A stretch of 60,000 bases of DNA from assembly GCF_932526225.1 (NCBI RefSeq), contig NC_064042.1, positions 15,079,040 to 15,139,039 on the forward strand, written 5' to 3'. Below the pieces are notes generated by a model. It was given only the letters and a program-made list of their open reading frames with translations. It had not been told where the DNA came from and made no database searches. A program made the position numbers and the translations under genes. Positions 32,901 through 45,010 of the stretch are shown in pieces (position 1 is the first letter of the stretch; every line of letters starts with the position of its first letter). Source of the stretch: Nematostella vectensis (lineage: Eukaryota > Cnidaria > Anthozoa > Actiniaria > Edwardsiidae).

Positions 32901-35900
32901 TGTATATTCATCACACCCCCCCTCTTGTATATTCATCACACCCCCCTCTTGTATATTCATCACACACCCCCTCTTGTATATTCATCACACCCCCCTCTTG
33001 TATATTCATCACACACCCCCTCTTGTATATTCATCACACACCCCTCTTGTATATTCATCACACACCCCCTCTTGTATATTCATCACACCCCCCTCTTGTA
33101 TATTCATCACACATCCCCTCTTGTATATTCATCACACACCCTCTCGTGTATATTCATTACACCCCCCTCTTGTATATTCATCACACACCCTCTCTTGTAT
33201 ATTCATCACACCCCCCCCTCTTGTATATTCATCACACCCCCCTCTTGTATATTCATCACACCCCCCCTCTTGTATATTCATCACACCCCCCCCCCCCCTC
33301 TTGTATATTCATCACACCCCCCTCTAGCTTATCCATAACATCTTCTCTTCTAGTACTCACTGATCTCGGTCCCCCTATAGCTAATTTCACGTGTTTTTTT
33401 ATTGCAGAGGATGACGGGAAAAGCGCGTTCCTTAAAGGGTTGGCTCAGCTAGAAAAAGACCGCACTGTAGGTTTTTCTGCGGGACTAGGTAAAATGATGA
33501 GCCTTTGAATATCCGCGTGTTCGCTTTGAGCAGTTTATCTGACTGATATCCGTCTATAGATCCTTGCCTCTGGTAATCTTTGCGTTCTGTTTTAGCAGGT
33601 TATCTGGGTATTATCTGTCCACAGATCTTTGCCTTTGGTATTCTTTGTATTCGTTTTGAGCACATTATATGACTTATTTTCGTCTATAGATATTCGCCTC
33701 TGATAATCTCTTGGTTCGATCTGAGTAGGTTATTTGAATATCCGTCTATAGATCTTTGCCTCCACTTATCTTCGAGTTCTCTTTGAGCAGGTCGTCTCAC
33801 TGATGGTAGGGATCGCCGCGACACGGACTCGCTACTCGGTCTACGCCACAAGAGAGCCATCGGCGAGATAAAAGGTTGGATGAAAATAAAACGTGATGCA
33901 ATGTGATGTTTGACACCTTAAAGCCGCATTGTCACCAGTTTACTTCCGGAGGTCCGACGGAAACCTCAACCGTTAAAAGAAAAAAAAATCTATTAAAATC
34001 CGAGATATTTAACGGGCCATCCGCTCTAAATCATCAATCACATCCTCAAAGAAACTTCCAATAGACACACTGCTTTCAATATTTTGAAATATTTTTCGCG
34101 TTTTCCGTCATCGGATCAATCGGATATTGCTACGTAATCGACCGGAAGTAAACAATGCGGCTTTAACATAAGTGCTTGTTCCTGGAATTAGCAAAGATAA
34201 TAAAAATACTGGATCAAGTCATTTTTTAATCTGTTTAATCTGTTTCTACTGCGCTATCCAGATGAGCATGGAACGCCTGTAGTTTTGTCGATGAGTTTTT
34301 GCTAAAAAACTATAAGTTTTGACGTCACAACAGCATGTTGTCATGGCGAGCTTTCAATGTTGTTAAGTAAAAGGCAAGTGGAATTTAAGCGGATTGTTAG
34401 CCTGCGTAGCAAGCGATTCTGTTGAGTTTCAGCCGGAATAGAGCGCGAACGAGGAATATGGCCGCGCGCGGCCATATTCTTCGCTCGAAACTCCACAGAA
34501 ACGATTGCTACGCAGGGTAGCGGACTGTCTAATTTTCAGGGGTGTTGCGACACGCGAAAACATATTTTGAGGGATTTAGCGTGAGAACATTTGCGTGGTG
34601 GCGTGGTTGTATTACAGGCTTCTCGCCATATGATTGGTCGAAGTAACAAGTCAATTCAAAGTACTGTCAAACGTCGAAATGTTTGTAGGACGCTGAAGGA
34701 AAAATCGGCCTTCGACACAAATACCTGAGTAACGTCAGATTTTTGGAAGACAAGTCGACACAACCCGACAATTCCTGCTCTCTCTCGAAAATTGGTAACT
34801 TTGATTATATAAAAGCAATATCATAATAACAAAACAAAAACAGGTTATATTATCATTTTCATCAGCAAATACTCTTCGTCTAATGCGACCCGCGGGAATC
34901 CCGAACAGAAATGGGACTGGCCGAGTAGAGGTGTACCATAATGCAAAGTGGGGCACAATCTGTGACAGGGACTGGGACCGAGAGGATGCCGAGGTACGAA
35001 TATTGACTAAGAGGGAGGGGGGAGGGGTCAAAGTGTATCAGCTCATCATGAAAGACCACCATCACCCAGCCTTGCTAGTATGTTGACCACCATCACCCAG
35101 CATTGCTAGTATGTTGACTCCCATCCCCCAGCATTGCTAGTATGTTGACCATCATCACCCAGCATTGCTAGTATGTTGACCACCATCACCCAGCATTGCT
35201 AGTATGTAAACTACCATCACCCAGCATTGCTAGTATGTTGACCATCATCACCCAGAATTGCTAGTATGTTGACCACCATCACCCAGCATTGCTAGTATGT
35301 TGACTCCCATCACCCAGCATTGCTAGTATGTTGACCACCATCACCCAGGATTGCTAGTATGTTGACCACCATCACCCAGCATTGCTAGTATGTTGACCAC
35401 CATCACCCAGCATTGCTAGTATGTTGACCACCATCACCCAGCATTGCTAGTATGTTGACAACCATCACCCAGCATTGCTAGTATGTTGACCACCATCACC
35501 CAGGATTGCTAGTATGTTGACCACCATCACCCAGCATTGCTAGTATGTTGACCACCATCACCCAGCATTGCTAGTATGTTGACCACCATCACCCAGCATT
35601 GCTAGTATGTTGACAACCATCACCCAGCATTGCTAGTATGTTAACTACCATCACCCAGCATTGCTAGTATGTTGACTACCATCACCCAGCATTGCTAGTA
35701 TGTTGACTACCATCACCCAGCATTGCTAGTATGTTGACTACCATCACCCAGCATTGCTAGTATGTTGACTCCCATCACCCAGCATTGCTAGTATGTTGAC
35801 CATCATCACCCAGCATTGCTAGTATGTTGACCACCATCACCCAGCATTGCTAGTATGTTGACTACCATCACCCAGCATTGCTAGTATGTTGACTACCATC

Positions 35901-38900
35901 ACCCAGCATTGCTAGTATGTTGACTACCATCACCCAGCATTGCTAGTATGTTGACTCCCATCACCCAGCATTGCTAGTATGTTGACCATCATCACCCAGC
36001 ATTGCTAGTATGTTGACCACCATCACCCAGCATTGCTAGTATGTTGACCACCATTACCCATCATTGCTAGTATGTTGACCACCATCACCCAGCATTGCTA
36101 GTATGTTGACCACCATCACCCAGCATTGCTAGTATGTAAACTACCATCACCCAGCATTGCTAGTATGTTGACTCCCATCACCCAGCATTGCTAGTATGTT
36201 GACCACCATCACCCAGCATTGCTAGTATGTTGACCACCATCACCCAGCATTGCTAGTATGTAAACTACCATCACCCAGCATTGCTAGTATGTTGACCACC
36301 ATCACCCAGCATTGCTAGTATGTTGACTCCCATCACCCAGCCTTGCTAGTATGTTGACTACCATCACCCAGCCTTGCTAGTATGTTGACTACCATCACCC
36401 AGCCTTGCTAGTATGTTGACCATCATCACCCAGCATTGCTAGTATGTTGACTACCATTACCCAGCATTGCTAGTATGTTGACCATCATCACCCAGAATTG
36501 CTAGTATGTTGACCACCATTACCCAGCATTGCTAGTATGTTAACTACCATCACCCAGCATTGCTAGTATATTGACCACCATCACCCAGCATTGTTAGTAT
36601 GTTGACCACCATCACCCAGCATTGCTAGTATGTAAACTACCATCACCCAGCATTGCTAGTATGTAAACTACCATCACCCAGCATTGCTAGTATGTAAACT
36701 ACCATCACCCAGCATTGCTAGTATGTTGACCATCATCACCCAGAATTGCTAGTATGTTGACCACCATTACCCAGCATTGCTAGTATGTTGACCATCATCA
36801 CCCAGAATTGCTAGTATGTTGACCACCATTACCCAGCATTGCTAGTATGTTAACTACCATCACCCAGCATTGCTAGTATATTGACCACCATCACCCAGCA
36901 TTGTTAGTATGTTGACCACCATCACCCAGCATTGCTAGTATGTAAACTACCATCACCCAGCATTGCTAGTATGTAAACTACCATCACCCAGCATTGCTAG
37001 TATGTAAACTACCATCACCCAGCATTGCTAGTATGTTGACCATCATCACCCAGAATTGCTAGTATGTTGACCACCATTACCCAGCATTGCTAGTATGTTG
37101 ACCATCATCACCCAGAATTGCTAGTATGTTGACCACCATTACCCAGCATTGCTAGTATGTTAACTACCATCACCCAGCATTGCTAGTATATTGACCACCA
37201 TCACCCAGCATTGTTAGTATGTTGACCACCATCACCCAGCATTGCTAGTATGTTGACCACCATCACCCAGCATTGCTAGTATGTTGACCACCATCACCCA
37301 GCATTGCTAGTATGTTGACCACCATCACCCAGCATTGCTAGTATGTTGATCACCATCACCCAGCATTGCTAGTATGTTGACCACCATCACCCAGCATTGC
37401 TAGTATGTTGACCACCATCACCCAGCATTGCTTGTATGTTGACCACCATCACCCAGCATTGCTAGTATGTTGACCACCATCACCCAGCATTGCTAGTATG
37501 TTGACCACCATCACCCATCATTGCTAGTATGTTGACCACCATCACCCAGCATTGCTAGTATGTTGACCACCATCACCCAGCATTGCTAGTATGTTGACCA
37601 CCATCACCCATCATTGCTAGTATGTTGACTACCATTACCCAACATTGCTAGTATGTTGACCACCATCACCCAGCATTGCTTGTATGTTGACCACCATCAC
37701 CCAGCATTGCTAGTATAATGACCACCATCACCCAGCATTGCTTGTATGTTGACCACCATCACCCAGCATTGCTAATGTTTTGAGACGATGTTGAGAGGTA
37801 GGTCGGCAACGACCATCAGAAATTATATCTTACAAGCCTGACGAATGTATTTATATCTTTTATATATCTTTGCTCATACCATAGGTTTAATGCAATAGTT
37901 TTAGCTTTAACTTATAGATATATAAACCGGGTATTTTGGTATAAGGGTATTTGATAGCTTGTACGATGTTTTCCCGCCAGGTTGTGTGTAGGGAGCTTGG
38001 CATGATTAAGGCCATACACGAGACAAGGAAAGCCAAGTTCGGGTTGGGGTACGGGCCCATTTGGTTGAGCGGCATGCAGTGTACGGGGAAGGAGAATTCC
38101 TTATTAGAATGCAAGCACGACGGATGGGGACAGGCCAGCGGATGCACACACAAGGATGACGCTGGAGTCAAGTGTCTGCACACGGGTATGTCACGCAATG
38201 CAAGCAACATGTCACGCAATGCGAGCAAGATGTCACGCAATGCGAACACCATGTCACGCAATCAAAATCTAGACACACCAAGATGGACGATAGATAAGAT
38301 ATCATTGGTCGTTTCATACAACGTGCTCGTATTGTCGAATACCGAATACGAATAAAAGCGAAAAAAAGTTACTTTATAAAGACGTTAAATTTTTTTACTA
38401 GTTGAGTTAAGTAGACATATCAGTGGCTTTAAAATTCCCTGGTGGACCTGGGACCACTGGATCCCTCTCCTAGGTACTCCCTAGTCGCATACTAACGAGT
38501 CCTTATCAAATATCATCTGGCGTTCCAAATAAATCAATATGAATTACGGGGTAAAATGTTAACGTTCTCAGTGCAACCCTCTGTCACTACCAAAGGTAAC
38601 GCAACCCGGAGCCGTATTGTCACGCCATGTTAATTTGTAACTCGTTACAGCCGTCCCATCAATCATTGAGGTGGGCTGCTACAAGGATGAAATGGAGCCG
38701 AACCGCGCTCTTCGGGCACTCATCGCCAACCTACGAAGCGAAATCAAATGGTACAACGTTCGTAGCATGGTGACGAAGTGCGCCGAGCGTGCTGCCCAGG
38801 GGGGCTATAAGTACTTCGGGATTCAGTTTTACGGCGAATGCTGGGCCGACAACGAGGCCGAGAGCAGATATGACATGCACGGACTGGCAGACCCTAAGGA

Positions 38901-41900
38901 CAATAAACAACGGTGCTTTGAAGGTAAGGCGTGGTTTATAGATATATGAAGAGGGTTGGGTTCGAGGGTAGGGCGTGGTTTATAGGTATATGGAGAGGGG
39001 TGGGGATCGAAGGTAGGGCGTGGTCTATAGGTATATGGAGAGGGGTAGGGTTCGAAGATAGGGCGTGGTCTATAGGTATATGGAGAGGGGTGGGGTTCGA
39101 AGGTAGGGCGTGGTCTATAGGTATATGGAGAGGGGTGGGGTTTGAAGGTAGGGCGTGGTCTATATGTATATGGAAAGGGGTGAGGTTCGTAGGTAGGGCG
39201 TGGTCTATAGGTATATGGAGAGGGGTGGGTTCGAGGGTAGGACGTGGTCTATAGGTATATGGAGACGGCTGGGGTTCGAGGGAAGGGCGTGGTCTATAGG
39301 TATATGGAGAGTGCTGGGGTTCGACTGTAGAGTGTGGTCTATAGGTATATGGAGAGGGCTGTGGTTCGAGGGTAGGGCGTGGTCTATAGGTATATGGAGA
39401 TGGGTGGGTTCGAGGGTAGGGCGTGGTCTATAGGTATATGGAGAGGGGTGGGGTTCGAGGTTAGGGCGTGGTCTATAGGTATATGGAGAGGGGTGGGTTC
39501 GAAGGTAGGGCGTGGTCTATAGGTATATGGAGACGGCTGGGGTTCGAGGGTAGGGCGTGGTCTATAGGTATATGGAGAGGGCTGGGGTTCGACTGTAGAG
39601 TGTGGTCTATAGGTATATGGAGACGGCTGGGGTTCGAGGGTAGGGCGTGGTCTATAGGTATATGGAGAGGGCTGGGGTTCGACTGTAGAGTGTGGTCTAT
39701 AGGTATATGGAGAGGGGTAGGGTTCGAAGGTAGGGCGTGGTCTATAGGTATATGGAGAGGGCTGGGGTTCGAGGGTAGGGCGTGGTCTATAGGTATATGG
39801 AGAGGGCTGGGGTTCGAGGGTAGGGCGTGGTCTATAGGTATATGGAGAGGGCTGGGGTTCGAGGGTAGGGCGTGGTCTATAGGTATATGGAAAGGGGTGG
39901 GTTCGAGGGTAGGGCGTGGTCTATAGGTATATGGAGACGGCTGGGGTTCGAGGGTAGGGCGTGGTCTATAGGTATATGGAGAGGGGTGGGGTTCGAGGGT
40001 AGGGCGTGGTCTATAGGTATATGGAGAGGGGTGGGTTCGAGGGTAGGGCGTGGTCTATAGGTATATGGAGAGGGGTGGGGTTCGAGGTTAGGGCGTGGTC
40101 TATAGGTATATGGAGAGGGGTGGGTTCGAAGGTAGGGCGTGGTCTATAGGTATATGGAGACGGCTGGGGTTCGAGGGTAGGGCGTGGTCTATAGGTATAT
40201 GGAGAGGGGTGGGGTTCGAGGGTAGGGCGTGGTCTATAGGTATATGGAGAGGGGTGGGTTCGAGGTTAGGGCGTGGTCTATAGGTATATGGAGAGGGGTG
40301 GGTTCGAAGGTAGGGCGTGGTCTATAGGTATATGGAGACGGCTGGGGTTCGAGGGTAGGGCGTGGTCTATAGGTATATGGAGAGGGCTGGGGTTCGACTG
40401 TAGAGTGTGGTCTATAGGTATATGGAGACGGCTGGGGTTCGAGGGTAGGGCGTGGTCTATAGGTATATGGAGAGGGCTGGGGTTCGAAGGTAGGGCGTGG
40501 TCTATAGGTATATGGAGAGGGCTGGGGTTCGAGGGTAGGGCGTGGTCTATAGGTATATGGAGAGGGGTAGGGTTCGAAGATAGGGCGTGGTCTATAGGTA
40601 TATGGAGAGGGGTGGGGTTCGAGGGTAGGGCGTGGTCTATAGGTATATGGAGAGGGATGGGTTCGAAGGTAGGGCGTGGTCTTTAGGTATATGGAAAGGG
40701 GTAGGTTCGAAGGTAGGGCGTGGTCTATAGGTATATGGAGAGGGTGGGGTTCGAAGGTAGGGCGTGGTCTATAGGTATATGGAGAGGGGGAGCTATTATA
40801 GCAAGGGTTGAATGTATACAGGGGCTCATAAGTAGGGGCAATCATCTGTATCATTTAAGTGCCACGGCGTTTCCTAGGATCAGGCTATTTTTAGACGCAC
40901 GGATTAGCCAATTAGATGACAGGGCGGAAAAATTGACTTTGTCTCAAGGAATCCAAAATGGCGGCCGAGAAGGGGGAAAACGACGCTTGCTTTTCAAAGT
41001 CTTCCTACGTAGTCATATGCCTTCTTATTTCTGAATCCTTTTTGTCGCAGAGAAAGGAACATACTGTTACTAGCCTTGGACTATTTATTTCTCCATAAGT
41101 GGACTCAAACGTTGTTACGAACGTTGTTTTCTTGCCCTTGCAAAAAATAAGTGATCATTTGTATCGATCTCGAAATTCTGTCGCTGAGAGGCGATATTAT
41201 CATTCATAAGGTTTTTGATACTGCTAGTTAACTAACAATAGCGTAAGAAGTAACATACGAAAGTTTATGTCGTGTCCGTTACACCTATATAGTACCAGAA
41301 TGTAGGGAAGTTGATTGCCCCTACTTATGAGCCCCTGATGTATACTAACTCGTGTTTATTGAGTGCAGGTACCGGCATGCACTATGCTAACTTCGTGTAC
41401 AAGTTCGCGCCCTGGAAGGACATGGGGTGCTGGCTGGATTACCATAACGCGCGAGCCATGACCAAGCTGCTGGTTAACTTGAGGCTGCAGATAGACTGGT
41501 TCAACATCGGCAAGACTAGTGAGTATCGTGTAGCGCAATGATGTGTGACGCTGCGCTCACGCAAGCAGTTTCACTCTTGTCACGCAAAGTAAACTAGCAA
41601 TGTAAACTTTTTGTCAAACTACACCATGCAATGCGAACATCAGCAAGACTAGTATCGTGTAACACAATACAGTGTCACGCGTGTCATGCAACGCAGTGTC
41701 AAACAATGCAGTATCACGCAATGTTAACTGGCAATTTAAGTATTTTGCAACGAAACATTTATATGTCAATCACCACGCAAATCAATGTCGGACATCGGCA
41801 AGACTAGTAAGCATCGTGGACACCCAATATGCCATAATCAATAGAGCTACAAAGTACAATGGCTGAGTGGCTTATATTTCATATCGCTAAGAAGTGGCCA

Positions 41901-42183
41901 TTTGATAGAGGTAACAATGTATCAATAGAGCTTACAATGTTTGAGTGGCCAGTATTTCAGAACGCCAAGAAAGGACCGTTTAATAGACGTTCCACTGTAT
42001 CTTCCAGTTGACTACTGTTACAAGGCAGCAAAGCAGGGCGGATGGCGCTTCTTTTCCATTCAGTTCTACGGCGAGTGCTGGGTGACGAATGACGATAAAA
42101 GCTTTAGACGACACGGACCGTCTGTCTCGTGTTGGAACGGAGTCGGGCAAAGGATTACTAACTACGTCTACGAGATCGTCTAG
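26997..42183 (+). CDS. Secreted SRCR protein with two WSC-like cysteine domains (gene P)
   Basis: Seven coding exons: 26997-27048, 33408-33470, 34866-34993, 37981-38185, 38651-38923, 41369-41518 and 42008-42183 (348 aa). All borders are AG/GT and phases join. Signal peptide: [17 protein letters not shown]. Exon 2 adds a 21-aa charged linker ([21 protein letters not shown]) not found in gene M. The SRCR domain (residues about 39-149, six Cys) is split by an extra intron before VVCRELG. Then come two WSC-like domains, GCYKD...KC...[13 protein letters not shown]...RC...NFVYKFAP and GCWLD...YC...[11 protein letters not shown]...SC...NYVYEIV. The final exons of P and M are the same length (176 bp) and align closely. 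The protein is probably secreted and soluble, since no transmembrane segment is seen. Introns carry arrays of 25-, 65-, 31-, 21- and 45-bp units. The gene stands head-to-head with M across about 2.5 kb, so shared regulation is possible but unproven. Confidence 0.85.
27727..33345. repeat. Giant 25-bp minisatellite (about 220 copies) in P intron 1
   Basis: The unit core is CTTGTATATTCATCACACAC followed by a run of C and T; 25 bp is the most common length, with 24- and 26-bp variants. The ends are degenerate (27727-27830 and 33310-33345). A higher-order period of about 1.33 kb exists: rare variants (CCCCCACTTGTATA, TTGAATATTCATCATACA, GTATATGCATC) recur in the same order at about 28950, 30280 and 31640. 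The plus strand lacks stops, giving ORFs of 290-1220 codons that cycle [16 protein letters not shown] and PLVYSSHT. The array stops about 60-70 bp before P exon 2. Confidence 0.97.
33490..33800. repeat. 65-bp degenerate array just after P exon 2
   Basis: GTCTATAGATCTTTGCCTC and variants recur at 33552, 33617, 33682 and 33744, with TTTGAGCAGGTTATCTG between them. Four to five diverged units begin within about 35 bp of the exon 2 donor. Confidence 0.8.
34399..34520. mobile_element. Foldback (palindromic) element of about 120 bp
   Basis: GCCTGCGTAGCAAGCGATTC at the left is mirrored by GAAACGATTGCTACGCAGGG at the right. The arms continue almost to a central GGCCGCGCGCGGCC with a few mismatches. 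It is a short MITE-like hairpin in P intron 2 with no coding capacity. A target duplication is not clear. Confidence 0.7.
35040..37776. repeat. 31-bp minisatellite (about 88 copies) in P intron 3
   Basis: The unit is GTTGACCACCATCACCCAGC plus ATTGCTAGTAT, with exact 31-bp spacing. Variants are TTAACTACC, TAAACTACC and CAGAATTGC. A ten-unit (310-bp) higher-order block with ordered variants repeats near 36480, 36790 and 37100. The array begins about 50 bp after the exon 3 donor and ends about 200 bp before exon 4. Confidence 0.97.
38187..38266. repeat. 21-bp short array starting in the donor of P exon 4
   Basis: ATGTCACGCAATGCGAGCAAG-like units repeat about 3.7 times with 21-bp spacing. The first unit begins two bases inside the intron (G|GTATGTCACGC). 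Confidence 0.88.
38905..40795. repeat. 45-bp array (about 42 copies) containing the donor of P exon 5
   Basis: The unit contains TTCGAAGGTAGGGCGTGGTC followed by TATAGGTATATGGAGAGGGG and a G-run; 45 bp with some 44-bp variants. The first unit overlaps the exon 5 end, where TTTGAAG|GTAAGGCGTGG corresponds to TTCGAAG|GTAGGGCGTGG, so nearly every unit carries a copy of the donor. Because 45 is 15 codons, frames such as [15 protein letters not shown] stay open; these are not annotated as genes. Confidence 0.95.
41505..41830. repeat. Scattered copies of the P exon 6 donor region
   Basis: ACATCGGCAAGACTAGTGAG at the true exon 6 end is echoed by ACATCAGCAAGACTAGTATC near 41638 and ACATCGGCAAGACTAGTAAG near 41794, each followed by ATCGTG-like sequence. 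Between them lie GTCACGCAATG-type fragments like those in the 21-bp array after exon 4. Confidence 0.75.
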
Positions 42184-43342
42184 ACCACGACACCAGGTGC
42201 GCACAAGGGTGTGGCTAGGGGGGCAGACAGGAATTGACCCCACATGGGACGCTCCTTCTCCAGTCCTCTTTCAAAGGAGTCAAGTATGCAACCACGCCGG
42301 GGGGCGCGCATTTTAACAGTATTAACATATAGATTTAGGCACTGCCTAAAAGCGGAGCCAGCATGCAATCAATTTAAGCCATATTATAATACCTATGTAT
42401 GTATGTATATATGTAAGGTGTGAGTGAAGCCGTTTATAGAAAAGTGCTTGATGCACAGGTGTAGAGTGTAATATGTGTGTATGTATATTTTTATTGTTGT
42501 TTAACACGGAAAAACTTGTTGGGTGTATATGGAGGTATCATCCAATAGGGAACATTGGAGAATTGAAAATGAATTTTAATTTTTTACAGTAAAATGGGTG
42601 CATTTTTATTCTCTTTAACATTTAAAACCATATCAGCACACAACGCGTTTCTATACATTAGCATATCGTTTTTGCCAGTAAATGTGCTCCATACTTGCCT
42701 ACACTGTCCAAATTCCCTTTCTTCCTTTCACATTGCTCTACTACTAGGTTTTCTTGATTTTTATAATTTTCTCTCAGTTGAAGGGTTATAAAAGTTATTT
42801 GGTAGAAATTACGAATAATGGATAAACAATTTTGTCAACCTTCTTTACTGGGTTTTTTTGCCTGATACTTTTTGAATTGACACTTTGTCTTGGGTGGTTC
42901 GTACGAAACGCTGACCCTCAATGAGGAGGTCCATGGACCCACTAGACCCCCATATTGAAGCATCATGGTTTCAAGGGTATGTACACCTGGTATTTTTGTG
43001 TTAAAACATAAAATAGGGCTTGGTGTGGCATTACAAAAAGATGCAGTTCGTTAAAATTTCACATCACTTCCATGTACGGTGCTAAACTATCTTTCAAATA
43101 ATTGCATGAAAGGTCAAATGGTACATTGCTGTTGATTTTTGCAAATATCATCTCAGATTCCTAAGTATTGAGCCGTATTCATATCAGCTATTTGAAAAGT
43201 AGATTGCTCACAAAACCCTGTACAGTTAATTAGTTAAAATTGAAACTATATTTTTTTTACTAGAAAACCCATTTAGTCCATTTGCAATAAGGGCCAATGT
43301 TGGTCAGTATTTTGTACCAGCCACTTTGTCAAAAGGTGAATG

Positions 43343-43348
43343 AAATAA
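43343..43348 (+). terminator. Candidate polyadenylation signal for gene P
   Basis: AATAAA in TGAATGAAATAAACCACTC, about 1.16 kb after the stop at 42183. It is followed within 20 bp by a T/G-rich stretch (CTTGTTTTCAAAGTCTTTG). This is positional evidence only. Confidence 0.35.
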
Positions 43349-44874
43349 ACCACTCTTGTTTTCAAAGTCTTTGACTACTTTTAGTTTATTTTATTAGCCT
43401 GGTTCATTTTTTTTAAAACAAGTTTTTATTTGTAACTAGTATCTAATTTTTTGTTACTTAGCTGTATTAATGAATACATACTGCCCTAGCATCATGCCTT
43501 TAAAGCTGGCAGCTGCTTGAGTTGGGATTCGCCTGAAAAAAATTGGAGAACAGTGACAAAACGCTACGGAAGAATACTTAGATATAAATGTTATGCTGAA
43601 CAAAACCTAATTGATAAACCTAAAATTAAAAATAATTCCAAGTAACCTTTAAAATAGAACCTTGAACAGAAAATTAATATAAGTCTGTTTTTAGGGGCTA
43701 ATGAGCCAGAGTTTCTTAGGAAAAGCTGTAGAGAAAAACTATAGGTATCGAACTAAATGCTCCCAACAAAAATCTGTCTTTAGTTTTCTATGAAAATTGA
43801 AGAGATGGGAGTTTTGAGATGTTGTATGAAAACGTTGAGTTGTCGAGTATTCAAGATATCTTTTTGTGAACAAATTTCATATGCAAAAAGGGAACTGTGT
43901 AGGTAAAGCAGATCTTTTTAGAACCTATTACCCCTCGTGAACCTTTTTTATTTCTAAAATTTAAACCAGAGTTCATTTTAAATTTTAAATGTTCTTCGAA
44001 CTCACAAAATATAAACTAAAACCGTTCCTCGCTCGATATCCTTCACAAAAGAGCTGACAGAACTTAAATGTGATGAAGAATCTCCAGATAAGAAATCGTT
44101 TTTTATTTACAGGAAAATACAAAACGCGGGAAAAAATAGACGCAGGGTTCCCGTGAGTGTTAATACAAAAACACTAAAAACTAAATAATTGTAAGTTTTG
44201 ATGCAACTTTTGGGGTTTTATTAAGTATATAGCCTTCTCGGATAGTGCTAAAATATATTCTTGTATAATTATTTCACTGAGGTGGCGTTTTGCTAAGTTA
44301 TTGCAAATTGTGCTGGCTCCACGGGCAGGCGGGCGACACCACAGGGTACCCGCGCAATGACAAAAAAAACTGCGTCGCATAGTTATATACCATGTCTCTA
44401 TACCCATGGAGCTTCGCGCGCGCCTGGCAAAACGAGCTATCAACTGATTTTCAATAATAAACCCTCTATTAAGCGAACACAACTTAGACATCTGACTGCT
44501 CTTGCTGTAAGACGTACTGTATTTTTAACTTTATTCTGAACCTTTATAAAGCGGCCCCTTTTCACGGTCCCTTATAATAATAATAATGAATAAGAATAAT
44601 TCCAACAGACAGAAGTGGTGGGTTACAAAAAAATAACTACGTCATATACTACTCTACTAAATAAGGTTAAATAGACATCTACTTACAAAACAGCGGGTGG
44701 GTGGTAGTTTAATAGAGGTACAACTGTATACACCACTTGGTACGATTCCTAGGGTGGCCGCTTAACAGAGGTGGTGGGCTAACCTAATACATTATCTTTT
44801 TTTTCAGCTAGATGATGCAAGTATCCACAAAGGGAGAAAGCCTATGTCAAAAGATAGCATCAAAATGGCTTGTT

Positions 44875-45010
44875 GTCAAAAGTGCCTTGTACGACTATTC
44901 AATAAATATAAGTAAACCAGTCGAATTCAAAGTGGATCTTATGTCAAAAGTGCCTTGTACGACTATTCAATAAATATAAGTAAACCAGTCGAATTCAAAG
45001 TGGATCTTAT
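44875..45010. repeat. 68-bp perfect tandem duplication
   Basis: The block beginning GTCAAAAGTGCCTTGTACGA and ending AAAGTGGATCTTAT occurs twice head to tail (44875 and 44943). Each copy contains AATAAATATAAG, so an AATAAA signal is duplicated. The function is unknown. Confidence 0.9.

Noticed and set aside
27762-33508. ORFs of 208-1220 codons rich in SCIFITHP / LLYIHHTP / PLVYSSHT
   Set aside because: Product of the 25-bp array, which lacks stops in all plus frames; no start or splice logic, and the array lies inside an intron of gene P.
38931-41034. ORFs with [11 protein letters not shown] repeats (and the minus-strand [15 protein letters not shown] frame)
   Set aside because: Periodic translation of the 45-bp array; frames break at 44-bp units.
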